From contig SSMU01000003.1 in assembly GCA_004799545.1 (NCBI GenBank), positions 1 to 64,000 on the forward strand: DNA of 64,000 nucleotides, read 5' to 3'. Source of the DNA: Phenylobacterium sp. GTDB taxonomy: Bacteria > Pseudomonadota > Alphaproteobacteria > Caulobacterales > Caulobacteraceae. Position numbers and translations under genes: made by a program. Positions 43,486 to 55,888 of this stretch are shown in pieces; positions within the stretch are counted from its first letter, which is position 1, and each line of letters opens with the position of its first letter. The notes below the pieces were generated by a model. That model was not told where the DNA came from. It ran no database searches and was given only the letters and a program-made list of their open reading frames with translations.

Positions 43486-44856
43486 ATGGCGACGCCGGGA
43501 AAGCCCCGCTGGATCCTCAGCGCCGTCTACGCGGCGCTGGCGACGGCCTGCGTCTGCTGGCCGGCCTGGCCGGGGATGATGACCTACGACAGCCTCTACG
43601 CCTACGAGGAGGGCCGCTTCGGGATCCAGACCATGCTCTGGCCGCCGATGCACGCCTACCTGTTCTTCCTCAGCGCCCACCTGAGCGCCGGGACCTGGGG
43701 CCTGTTCGTCGGCCAGACCTTCCTGCTGTTCTTCTCAGGCGCGGTCGCGCTCAACCTGCTGGTGGCGCGCCGCGCCTGGGCGATCGCCGGCCTGGGGATC
43801 TTCACCGCCGCCTTCATCAATGTGCCCGAGCTGCTGGGGACCGCGGTCGTGCAGTGGCGGGATGTGACGACCACCAGTTTCACCCTCGCCGGTCTCGCCG
43901 CCTGGCTGGTCGCCGCGCGCTATCGTTCCCGCGCGGCGCTTGGCGCGGCGGTCGCCAGCTTGGCGCTCGCCGTCTCGCTTCGCTACAACGCCATCCTGCT
44001 GGTGGTGCTGATCGCCCCGCTGATGATCGCGGTGCCGTTCCTCGGCCGTCCGACGCCGGCCAGGACGCGGGCCCTGGTCGCCGGCCTGATGGTGCTGGGG
44101 TTCGGCCTCGCCTGGGCCTCCACCCAGTGGCGGCTGCCGGACCTGCACAAGCTGCCGCCGGCGCACAATTTCGTCGGCGTCCAGGAGTTCGACCTGATCG
44201 GCGTCTCGGCCTGCGCCGACCGCACCTACCTGCCGCCCGGCATGACCGCCAACTGGCCGATCACCCCGGCCCAGATCCGGCAGGCCTACGACCCGCGCCA
44301 CGTGAACATGGCCTTCCGCACCTTCCCCGGCGCGCCGCGGATCATGGACACCGGCGTGCATGGCCAGGTGGCCGCCGCCTGGCCCGCGGTGCTGATGGCC
44401 GAGCCCGGCTGCTATCTCGCCCACCGTACGGCGGTGTTCGTCGAGCAGATGGGCCTGGACCGCCAGACCCTGTTCATGCCGGGCGCCTTCGCCATCGACC
44501 CCAACCCCTATGGGCTGACCGCCGCCCACCCGCAGGCCATGGCGACCCTGGGCCACGCGGTGGCGGTGGGCGCGAACCAGCTCTGGCGGCGGCCGATCCT
44601 GCTCTACCTGCTGGCGCTCTTCGCCGTAGCCCTGCTGTGGTTCCGGCACAGCCGCGGCAACCTGCTGTTCCTGGCCCTGCTGGGCGGGGCCTTCGCCTAT
44701 CCGGCCGCCCTGTTCTTCGTCGGGCCGGCGGCGGACGCCCGCTACATCTTCCCGTCGAACGTGCTCTGCGCCCTGATCGTCGCCGCGGCGGCGGCGATCC
44801 TGATGGACGAACGGCGGCCGAAGCCTACAGCGCCTTCTCCAGCACCACGAAGCTGA
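43486..44856 (+). CDS. Polytopic membrane protein, GT-C-like
   Basis: 456 residues from ATG 43486 with about ten membrane helices. The first periplasmic loop has MMTYDSLYAYEEGRFG and LWPPMHAYLFF, which recalls the acidic active-site loop and HP motif of GT-C lipid-linked sugar transferases. A large loop between helices 7 and 8 holds RTYLPPGM, NMAFRTFPGAPRIM and MGLDRQTLFMPG. The role (sugar or phosphate-lipid transfer) is inferred. Its end overlaps the GNAT gene by 32 bp. Confidence 0.7.
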   Translation: MATPGKPRWILSAVYAALATACVCWPAWPGMMTYDSLYAYEEGRFGIQTMLWPPMHAYLFFLSAHLSAGTWGLFVGQTFLLFFSGAVALNLLVARRAWAIAGLGIFTAAFINVPELLGTAVVQWRDVTTTSFTLAGLAAWLVAARYRSRAALGAAVASLALAVSLRYNAILLVVLIAPLMIAVPFLGRPTPARTRALVAGLMVLGFGLAWASTQWRLPDLHKLPPAHNFVGVQEFDLIGVSACADRTYLPPGMTANWPITPAQIRQAYDPRHVNMAFRTFPGAPRIMDTGVHGQVAAAWPAVLMAEPGCYLAHRTAVFVEQMGLDRQTLFMPGAFAIDPNPYGLTAAHPQAMATLGHAVAVGANQLWRRPILLYLLALFAVALLWFRHSRGNLLFLALLGGAFAYPAALFFVGPAADARYIFPSNVLCALIVAAAAAILMDERRPKPTAPSPAPRS

Positions 44857-45301
44857 GGTCGCCCCGCCGCGGCTGGCCGTAGCGCTCGTCCTGATAGGGC
44901 CAGGGCCGCGTCTCGCCGGTCAGCGCATAGCCACGCCGCTGGTACCAGGCGATCAGGCTGTCGCGGATCGCCACCACGGTCATGCGGATGCGCCGCGCGC
45001 CCAGCTCCGCCGCCGCGGCTTCAGCCACCGCCAGCAGCTCGCGCCCGGTCCCCTTGGCCTGCAGGTCCGGCCGCACGGTCAGCATGCCGAGATACCAGGT
45101 CTGATCGTCGCCCACCGGCTCCAGCCAGACGGTCCCCAGCAGCGGCCCGCCCGGCGCCTCGTGCAGCATCAGCAACCGCGCGCCCGGCGTCTCGGCCAGG
45201 TCGCGGGCCAGGATCGCCGCGTCGGTCCGCTGGCCGTCGATGTAGTCGGCTTCCGTGGTCCAGCCCCGCCGCGAGGAGTCGCCGCGATAGGCGGAGTTCA
45301 C
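44825..45301 (-). CDS. GNAT-family N-acetyltransferase
   Basis: 158 residues from the GTG at 45301. Motifs LGMLTVRPDLQAKGTGRELLAVAE (acetyl-CoA loop QxxGxG variant) and ALTGETRPWPYQDERYG place it in the GNAT superfamily. The same frame continues upstream without ATG/GTG/TTG as ALAPLTVATADDLPAVAALVNS to the ppdK stop codon; these residues look like the missing first strand and helix of the domain, so the true start may be the CTG at 45355. Substrate unknown. Confidence 0.75.
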   Translation of the reverse strand: MNSAYRGDSSRRGWTTEADYIDGQRTDAAILARDLAETPGARLLMLHEAPGGPLLGTVWLEPVGDDQTWYLGMLTVRPDLQAKGTGRELLAVAEAAAAELGARRIRMTVVAIRDSLIAWYQRRGYALTGETRPWPYQDERYGQPRRGDLSFVVLEKAL

Positions 45302-45358
45302 CAGGGCGGCGACGGCCGGCAGGTCGTCCGCGGTGGCGACGGTGAGCGGCGCCAGGGC

Positions 45359-48055
<2,697 letters not shown>

Positions 48056-48063
48056 CGATCCTG

Positions 48064-50073
48064 TTATCCTGTGACCAGACTGAAGTCCGCGACCCGCCCC
48101 ATGGCGTCGCGCACCTGGGCTAGAAGCCGCAAACGGTTGTCGCGTTCCGCAGGGTTATCGGAGTTCACTAGCACCTTGTCGAAAAACGCGTCCACGGGCG
48201 CGCGCAGGTTGGCGAGCTCGCGCATGGCGGTGGCGAAGTCCTCCTTGGCCAGCGCCTTGCCGATCTCGAGGTCCACGTGGCCGATGGCGTTGATCAGGCC
48301 AGCCTCTTCCGGCGGCGCCTTCGGCATGTCGACAGGCTCGCCGGTGGGCAGCGCGCCCTTCTTCTCCTCGGCCTTGAGGATGTTCACCGCCCGCTTGTAG
48401 CCGGCCAGCAGGTTGGCCCCGTCCTCGCTCTGAAGGAATGCGTCCAGGGCGTTGACCCGGCTGACGATTCTGACGATGTCGTCGTCGCCCAGGGCGAACA
48501 CCGCATCCACCAGGTCGTGCCGCTGGCCCTCTTCCCGCAGCAGCACCTTCAGCCGGTCGGCGAAGAAAGCGAGCAGCTCGTCGGAGACGAACGACTTGAG
48601 CGGCAGCCGCGTGCGGGATTGCAGGAGGATGCGGATCACGCCGATCGCCGCGCGCCTCAGGGCATAGGGATCGCGGCTGCCGGTCGGCTTCTCGCCGATG
48701 CCGAAGAAGCTCACCAGGGTGTCGAGCTTGTCGGCCAAGGCCACCGTCGCCGCCACCGCCTGCACCGGCACGGCGTCGGCGGGACCCTGCGGCCGGTAGT
48801 GCTGGCGGATGGCGTCGACCACCTCCGGGTCATAGCCCTGGGCCTCTGCGTAATAGGCGCCCATCACCCCCTGCAGCTCGGGGAACTCGCCCACCATGTT
48901 CGAGACCAGGTCCGCCTTGCACAGCGCCGCGGCCATGATCGCCCAGGCCTTGGTCTGGGCGTCGTCGCGGACGTAGGGGGCGATCTCGCCGGCCAGGGCC
49001 TCGATGCGGGCCGCCCGCTCGGCCATGGTGCCCAGCTTGGCGTGGAAGGTGACGCCGCGCAGCTTGGTGAGCCGGTCCTCCAACGGGACCTTCTTGTCCG
49101 CCTCCCAGAAGAACCGCGCATCGTTCAGCCGGGCCGACAGCACCCGCGCATTGCCCGCCGCGATCAGCTTGCCGCCGTCCTCGGCCTCAATATTGGCCAC
49201 GGTGATGAAGTGCGGGACCAGGAAGCCCGACCGCGGGTCGCGCACCGCGAAGAACCGCTGGTGCACGCGCATGGAGGTGCGGATCACCTCCGGCGGCAGG
49301 TCGAGGAAGGCCGGGTCCATGTCGCCCATCACCGGCGTCGGCCATTCGGCCAGGCCCGCCACCTCGTCCAGCAGGCCCTCGTCCTCCACCAGCTCGAAGT
49401 TGCGCGCGAAGGCCAGGGTGCGGGCGGCGTCCATGATCACCGACTTCCGCTCCTCCGGGTCGAGCACCACGAAGTGGCGGGCAAGCCCGTCCTGGTACTC
49501 GTCGAAGTCGCGGGCCCGGAACGCCTGGGCCGGGCCCATGAACCGGTGGCCCTCGGTCAGGTCGCCGCTCGCGATCCCGTCGATGGCGAACGGCACGATC
49601 TCGCGGTCGAAGACGCAGAGGATGCGATGCAGCGGCCGGACCCAGCGCAGGGTCCCCGCCCCCCAGGTCATCGACTTCGGCCAGGGGAAGCCCCGCACCA
49701 CGGCCTCGACGACCTCCGCCACGATCTCAGGCGTCGGCCGGCCGGCCCGGTGCAGATGGGCGAAATAGACCCCGTCCTTCTCGACGAGTTGGTCGCGCGT
49801 CAGGCCCGTGGAGCGCAGGAAACCCTCGATCGCCTGGTCCGGCGCGCTGACCTTGGGACCTTTGCGCTCCTCGTGCCGGTCGGGCTGGGCCGCCGGCAGC
49901 CCCTCGGCCACCAGGGTCAGCCGCCGAGGGCCCGCGAAGGTCTTCACGGCTTCGGGCAAGAACCCCTCCGCCGCCAGCCGTTCGCGCACCATCCGCTCCA
50001 GGTCCCGCGCCGCCTGCGCCTGCATGCGCGCGGGGATCTCTTCGGAGAACAGTTCAAGAAGAAGCTGGGGCAT
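48064..50073 (-). CDS. glyS: Glycyl-tRNA synthetase beta subunit
   Basis: 669 residues. Begins PQLLLELFSEEIPARMQ, contains LLELFSEEIPA and the later GYDPEVVDAIRQHYRP, PYALRRAAIGVIRIL, with an anticodon-binding C-terminus (ALDAFLQSEDG, VMVNSDNPAERDNRLRLL type). With GlyQ it forms the alpha2-beta2 enzyme that charges tRNA-Gly. It starts 3 bp after glyQ. Confidence 0.97.
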   Translation of the reverse strand: MPQLLLELFSEEIPARMQAQAARDLERMVRERLAAEGFLPEAVKTFAGPRRLTLVAEGLPAAQPDRHEERKGPKVSAPDQAIEGFLRSTGLTRDQLVEKDGVYFAHLHRAGRPTPEIVAEVVEAVVRGFPWPKSMTWGAGTLRWVRPLHRILCVFDREIVPFAIDGIASGDLTEGHRFMGPAQAFRARDFDEYQDGLARHFVVLDPEERKSVIMDAARTLAFARNFELVEDEGLLDEVAGLAEWPTPVMGDMDPAFLDLPPEVIRTSMRVHQRFFAVRDPRSGFLVPHFITVANIEAEDGGKLIAAGNARVLSARLNDARFFWEADKKVPLEDRLTKLRGVTFHAKLGTMAERAARIEALAGEIAPYVRDDAQTKAWAIMAAALCKADLVSNMVGEFPELQGVMGAYYAEAQGYDPEVVDAIRQHYRPQGPADAVPVQAVAATVALADKLDTLVSFFGIGEKPTGSRDPYALRRAAIGVIRILLQSRTRLPLKSFVSDELLAFFADRLKVLLREEGQRHDLVDAVFALGDDDIVRIVSRVNALDAFLQSEDGANLLAGYKRAVNILKAEEKKGALPTGEPVDMPKAPPEEAGLINAIGHVDLEIGKALAKEDFATAMRELANLRAPVDAFFDKVLVNSDNPAERDNRLRLLAQVRDAMGRVADFSLVTG

Positions 50074-50076
50074 GGC

Positions 50077-51015
<939 letters not shown>

Positions 51016-51039
51016 GGGATGGGGACTGTTCGCAGGCGC

Positions 51040-51072
51040 AAAAAAAGTCGGCGGACCATAGGGCCCGCCGAC
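51040..51072 (-). terminator. Intrinsic terminator of small secreted protein gene
   Basis: On the minus strand GTCGGCGG pairs with CCGCCGAC (about 51047-51054 with 51065-51072) and is followed by a run of seven T (51040-51046). It separates the small secreted protein gene from glyQ. Confidence 0.8.
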
Positions 51073-51114
51073 CTTCGCTTCAAGCCGAACTCAGGCTTGT
51101 AAAATCAGAGGGCC

Positions 51115-51459
51115 TTAGTTGCCCTTGGCGGCCGTGTGCTTGCCCGCGTGGGACATCGGGCCGCCGTACTTGGCGCGGTTCTCGGGGGTGTCCGGCACCG
51201 GGCCGTTGGTCGTCGTCGAGGTGGTGACGCTGGCGTTCTGGCCGGCGACGTCCGCCGCGGTCGTGGTGCTGGACGTGGTCACGCCCGTGCTCGAGGTCGA
51301 GGTCGTGCCGGTGACCGTCTGGTCGCTGCTCGCCGATCCGGTGCTCGGATAGGCGCCGGCCGGCGTCGTGCTGGTGGTGGATGAGGTGGATTGCGCGTAG
51401 GCCGCGCCGGCCATCAGCAGTGAAGCTGCGCCGGCGGCGACGAGGTACTTAAGGGTCAT
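51115..51459 (-). CDS. Small secreted Ser/Thr-rich protein
   Basis: 114 residues. Sec signal KYLVAAGAASLLMAGAAYAQ, then about 60 residues dominated by Ser, Thr, Gly (STTSTTPAGAYPSTGSASS), then a short ordered end NRAKYGGPMSHAGKHTAAKGN. No family recognised; probably a periplasmic or exported disordered protein. It has its own terminator. Confidence 0.75.
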   Translation of the reverse strand: MTLKYLVAAGAASLLMAGAAYAQSTSSTTSTTPAGAYPSTGSASSDQTVTGTTSTSSTGVTTSSTTTAADVAGQNASVTTSTTTNGPVPDTPENRAKYGGPMSHAGKHTAAKGN

Positions 51460-51523
51460 CTTACATCAGGCTCCTGTCGTTCCCGAACAATCGAAGCCCC
51501 ACCCCGCTTCCCTATAGCTACGG

Positions 51524-52279
51524 TTAGCCCCCCTTTTTGGTTCCCTTTTTCTTGGCCGGAGCCGGCGCGGGCGGTTCGGCGGCGGCCGGTGCGGGCTCGG
51601 CGGCGACCGGGGCGGCCTCGGGGACGGAGCCCTGCTTCAGCACCTGGTCGACCACGTCGATCAGCCCGTTGGAGGCCCGCACGTCGGCCTGCAGGATATT
51701 GGCCTGGTCGGCCTTGAAGGTGGGCGTGGTGCCGTCGAGGACGATGTGGTTGCCCGCCCCGTCGTTCACCGGACCGTGGGCGTCCTTGAACTTCGAGGTG
51801 TCGACCTCGGCGTTGATGATGTGGTGCAGCAGCAGCTTCTGCAGCCCCGGCAGGTCGGCCATCAGCTGGGCGGTGGGCATGTAGGCCGCGAACGCCGCGT
51901 CGGTGGGGGCGAACACCGTCAGGTGCGGCTGGTTCTTCAGGACCGGCGTCAGGTTGGTGGCGTCCAGCGCCTTGATCAAGGTGGTGAACTGGCCGGAGGC
52001 CACCAGCGTCTGGATGAGGTCGCCGGCGGGTGTGACCGGCCGGAACGCCGGCGCGGCGGCGGGGGCCGCAGCGGGCGCTCCGGCGACGCCCTGCTTCACG
52101 GCGCTGGCCGTGCCCTGCACCGCGGTGTTGGCCGGCGCGTCGGTGGTCGGCTTGCCCGTGGCGGCCTGCGCCTGGGCCTGGGTCTGGGCGGTCTGCGGGG
52201 TCTGGGCCCAGGCGGCGCCGCAGGCTCCCGCGATCAGGGCGGCGGTGGCGGCGGCGGTCAGCAGGCGGGTGGCGGTCAT
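51524..52279 (-). CDS. Fasciclin-domain secreted protein
   Basis: 251 residues from ATG 52279 (GAGGAG upstream). Sec signal LLTAAATAALIAGACGAAWAQ; an Ala/Pro/Gln-rich linker (about 25-70); one fasciclin (FAS1) domain about 80-210 with FTTLIKALDATNLTPVL, LTVFAPTDAAFAAY and LLLHHIINAEVD, INASNGLIDVVDQVL-type ending (RASNGLIDVVDQVL). An Ala/Pro tail ends KKKGTKKGG. Fasciclin proteins mediate adhesion in the envelope or matrix. Function in this cell is unknown. Confidence 0.87.
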   Translation of the reverse strand: MTATRLLTAAATAALIAGACGAAWAQTPQTAQTQAQAQAATGKPTTDAPANTAVQGTASAVKQGVAGAPAAAPAAAPAFRPVTPAGDLIQTLVASGQFTTLIKALDATNLTPVLKNQPHLTVFAPTDAAFAAYMPTAQLMADLPGLQKLLLHHIINAEVDTSKFKDAHGPVNDGAGNHIVLDGTTPTFKADQANILQADVRASNGLIDVVDQVLKQGSVPEAAPVAAEPAPAAAEPPAPAPAKKKGTKKGG

Positions 52280-52967
<688 letters not shown>

Positions 52968-53000
52968 AATGCGCACCATTCGGGACAAGGGGAAATTCGA

Positions 53001-54461
53001 ATGACCTTTTTCAAGCTAAAGCGGCTGGCGGCCATAGCGCTCGTCGCCGCCCTGGCGGGAGGCCCCCTGGCGGGCTCCGCCTTCGCCCAGACAACCAACA
53101 CCGCCGCCACCAACACGGCGGCGACCAACACCACCACGGTCTCCAACACCACGGCGACCAATACGACGGCGACGGCCGCGCCTGCCGCGGCTCCGGCCGC
53201 CGCCGCCCCGGCCGCCACGCCCGCGCCGAAGATCGACACCGGCGACACCGCCTGGATGCTGACTTCCTCGGTGCTGGTCCTGATGATGACCATCCCGGGC
53301 CTGGCGTTCTTCTACGCCGGCATGGTGCGCAAGAAGAACATCCTGGCCACCCTGGCCCAGAGCTTCGCGGCCACCGCCCTGATCACCGTGCTGTGGATGA
53401 TCCTCGGCTACTCGATCGCCTTCACGCCGGCCGCGGGGGACATGAACAAATACATCGGCGGGGTGAAGTACCTGCTGCTCGGACCAATGGGGCTGAACGC
53501 CACCAGTTCGCTGGCGCCGACCATCCCTGAGTCCGTCTACATGTTCTTCCAGATGACCTTCGCGATCATCACCCCGGCGCTGATCGCCGGCGCCTTGGCC
53601 GACCGGATGAAGTTCTCCGCCTTCCTGGCCTTCATGGGGGCCTGGCTGCTCATCGTCTACTGCCCGATCGCCCACTGGGTGTGGGGCGGCGGCTGGCTGG
53701 GCACGGCGGGGGCCCTGGACTTCGCCGGCGGCACCGTCGTGCACCTGAACGCCGGCACCGCGGGTCTGGTCGTGGCCCTGATGCTCGGCAAGCGCAAAGG
53801 CCTCGGCACCGAGAACATGGCGCCTTACAACCTGGCCTACAGCGTGATCGGCGCCTCGCTCCTGTGGGTGGGCTGGTTCGGCTTCAACGCCGGCTCGGCG
53901 GTCACCTCCAACGTGCAGGCGGGCATGGCGGCCGCGGCGACCCAGATCGCCACGGCGGCGGCCACCCTGGCCTGGATGGTCTGCGAGTGGGTCATCGCCA
54001 AGAAGCCGTCCGTCCTCGGCATGGTGTCGGGCGCGGTGGCCGGCCTGGTGGCGATCACGCCGGCCTCCGGCTTCGTCGACCCGATGGGCGCGCTGATCAT
54101 CGGCATCGCCGCGGGCGTGGTCTGCTACATCTCGGCGGTCCACGTGAAGAAGGCGATCGGCTACGACGACGCCCTGGATACCTGGGGCGTGCACGGGGTG
54201 GGCGGAGCGCTGGGCGCCCTGCTCACCGGGGTGTTCGCGTCGAACGCGATCAACTCGTCCGCCAAGGGCTGGCTGCACGACCACAACCCGCACCAGATGA
54301 TCCTGCAGCTGGAGGACGTGGGCGCGACCTTCTTCTACTGCGGGATCATGACCATCGTGATCCTGCTGGTGATCAAGTACACGATCGGCCTACGGGTCTC
54401 CGAAGAGGTCGAGGTCGAGGGTCTCGACATCAACCTCCACGGGGAAGTGGTCCAGGGTTAA
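53001..54461 (+). CDS. amtB: Ammonium transporter
   Basis: 486 residues: Sec signal (to about residue 28), a 40-residue Asn/Thr/Ala repeat linker (TNTAATNTAATNTTT type) unusual for AmtB, then eleven membrane helices. Pore histidines are in YCPIAHWVWGGGWLG and TWGVHGVGGALGALL; AFFYAGMVRKKN and FNAGSAVTSN are family motifs. It forms a trimeric channel for ammonia, regulated by GlnK. A strong terminator follows. Confidence 0.97.
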   Translation: MTFFKLKRLAAIALVAALAGGPLAGSAFAQTTNTAATNTAATNTTTVSNTTATNTTATAAPAAAPAAAAPAATPAPKIDTGDTAWMLTSSVLVLMMTIPGLAFFYAGMVRKKNILATLAQSFAATALITVLWMILGYSIAFTPAAGDMNKYIGGVKYLLLGPMGLNATSSLAPTIPESVYMFFQMTFAIITPALIAGALADRMKFSAFLAFMGAWLLIVYCPIAHWVWGGGWLGTAGALDFAGGTVVHLNAGTAGLVVALMLGKRKGLGTENMAPYNLAYSVIGASLLWVGWFGFNAGSAVTSNVQAGMAAAATQIATAAATLAWMVCEWVIAKKPSVLGMVSGAVAGLVAITPASGFVDPMGALIIGIAAGVVCYISAVHVKKAIGYDDALDTWGVHGVGGALGALLTGVFASNAINSSAKGWLHDHNPHQMILQLEDVGATFFYCGIMTIVILLVIKYTIGLRVSEEVEVEGLDINLHGEVVQG

Positions 54462-54486
54462 CCGCCCGGAAATTCGGAGAGTTGGG

Positions 54487-54516
54487 AACGGGGGTCCTTC
54501 GGGGCCCCCGTTTTCG
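54487..54516 (+). terminator. Intrinsic terminator of glnK-amtB
   Basis: AACGGGGG...CCCCCGTT hairpin (54487-54512) with an inner stem and TTCG-like loop, followed by TTTTCGTT. It lies 26 bp after the amtB stop. Confidence 0.85.
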
Positions 54517-54525
54517 TTGGGAGCC

Positions 54526-54813
54526 CTACTCCGCCACCGGCGGCACCGGCTCTAGCTTCTCACTGCCCGCGAACAGGCCGTCCAGCCGGTGGCGCATGGA
54601 GCGCTCGAACTCGGCCTTGTCCGATGAGGGCGGACGGGTCAGCGACAGCTCCTTGACCATCGCCTGCTTGATCCGGCCCACGGCCTCGTCGTCGAGCACC
54701 CCGGCGCGGACCAGCTCCCCGGTCAGCTTCAACAGGCCGACCGCGGTGACCGTGGCCCGCAAGCCGACGATCCGCATGCTGTCGTGGAGGCGCTTTTCTT
54801 CTCGCTCGTCCAT
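54526..54813 (-). CDS. Small hypothetical protein
   Basis: 95 residues, helical and charged: EEKRLHDSMRIVGLRATVTAVGLLKLTGELVRAGVLDDEAVGRIKQAM. No signal or membrane segment, no recognised family. It is isolated between the amtB terminator and ispE, with about 70 bp upstream. Confidence 0.6.
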   Translation of the reverse strand: MDEREEKRLHDSMRIVGLRATVTAVGLLKLTGELVRAGVLDDEAVGRIKQAMVKELSLTRPPSSDKAEFERSMRHRLDGLFAGSEKLEPVPPVAE

Positions 54814-54884
54814 GAGCTTTCCTCCCCAGGGGCTCTGGTCACTTCCGTCATAGTGTCGTCATGCGCGGCCCATGGGAAGCGAAC

Positions 54885-55775
54885 CTAGTCCGGATCCGGC
54901 CAGGGCCCGCCCAGGCGGCACCTTTGGACCCACCAGCCGGGCGCCATGGCCTCCAACCGCTCCGCCAACCCCTCGGCCTGGATGTCGCTGGCGCAGAGCG
55001 CGAAACAGCTGCCGCCGGAGCCGGAGACCCGGGCCAGCAGGCATTCCGGCTCGCTGGCCAGGGTCTGCAGCACCGCGCCGACCTCCGGCGCCACGGCGAT
55101 CGCGGCGGCCTCAAGGTCGTTGCGCTGGCCGGCCAGCCAGGCGGCGAGCTCGACAGCGTCCTCGAAGGCGTCCGGGGTTTCCGGCGGCGTGACGTCGCCG
55201 AACCGGCCGGCCGCGTCGAGCCGCCGATAGACCTCCGCGGTCGCCACCGGAACGCCCGGGTTGACCAGCACGGCGTCCAGCGGCGGCAGGCCGGGCGCCG
55301 GGCTCAACCGCTCGCCCCGGCCCTCAGCCACCACCGGCCGTCCCCACAGGCAGGCGGCGCCGTCCGCGCCGAGGCTGGCGGCCACGGCCTCCAGCCGCGC
55401 ATCGTCGAGGTCCGGAGCCACCGCCGCTCGCAACAGCCGAAGCGCCGCGCCGGCGTCCGAGGATCCGCCGCCCAGGCCCGCGGCCACCGGCAGGCGCTTG
55501 TCCAGCGACAGGCCGAACGGCATGACCGGCCTGCGCACCGCCGCGATCAACGCCCGGGCGGCCTGGAGCACCAGGTTGTCATCCCCGCCGGTGAGCCCGC
55601 GGCCGAACGGCCCGTGCACCGCCAGGTCCAGCGCCTCCGCCTCATGGGCCCCCACGCGGTCGCCGACGTCGGCGAAGGCCATCAGGCTGCAGAGGGGATG
55701 GTAGCCGTCGGCGCCCGGCGCGCCGACGTGCAGGAACAGGTTGACCTTGGCGGGCGCGAACGCGACGCGCGCCAC
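54885..55775 (-). CDS. ispE: 4-diphosphocytidyl-2-C-methyl-D-erythritol kinase
   Basis: 296 residues from GTG 55775 (the frame continues upstream through a palindrome and is not used). N-terminal RVAFAPAKVNLFLHV, GHMP motif LPVAAGLGGGSSDAGAALRLL, and GSGGSCFALC near the C-terminus identify IspE, which phosphorylates CDP-methylerythritol in the non-mevalonate isoprenoid pathway. Upstream (113 bp) is the TPR lipoprotein on the same strand. Confidence 0.93.
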   Translation of the reverse strand: MARVAFAPAKVNLFLHVGAPGADGYHPLCSLMAFADVGDRVGAHEAEALDLAVHGPFGRGLTGGDDNLVLQAARALIAAVRRPVMPFGLSLDKRLPVAAGLGGGSSDAGAALRLLRAAVAPDLDDARLEAVAASLGADGAACLWGRPVVAEGRGERLSPAPGLPPLDAVLVNPGVPVATAEVYRRLDAAGRFGDVTPPETPDAFEDAVELAAWLAGQRNDLEAAAIAVAPEVGAVLQTLASEPECLLARVSGSGGSCFALCASDIQAEGLAERLEAMAPGWWVQRCRLGGPWPDPD

Positions 55776-55782
55776 GGGCCTA

Positions 55783-55825
55783 GACCCTGTCCCAGTTGGC
55801 GCAGCCAACTGGGATGAACAGGGTC
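55783..55825. repeat. Nested palindrome upstream of ispE
   Basis: CCCAGTTGGC (55791-55800) and GCCAACTGGG (55804-55813) form a perfect 10-bp hairpin; outer GACCCTGT (55783-55790) pairs with ACAGGGTC (55818-55825) beyond a four-base bulge. It lies 8 bp ahead of the ispE start codon, so it could fold in the mRNA leader and affect initiation. Confidence 0.7.
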
Positions 55826-55854
55826 GTCGCTTTCTTGCTGGCGCGCATCCTCAT

Positions 55855-55879
55855 CGCCAAACCGCTTCCCACTTTGGCG
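55855..55879. repeat. Degenerate hairpin repeat, copy C
   Basis: CGCCAAA/TTTGGCG arms around CCGCTTCCCAC, flanked by GCGCGC on both sides. The CCAAACCG...CCCACTTTGGCG layout resembles the GTGG hairpin family of copies A and B in reverse orientation. It sits just after the TPR gene stop. Confidence 0.5.
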
Positions 55880-55888
55880 GGACGCGCG

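Noticed and set aside
51115..51459. Ser/Thr-rich small protein as a second peptide precursor
   Set aside because: It has a Sec signal peptide (AYAQ) instead of a GG leader and is 40 kb from the exporter.
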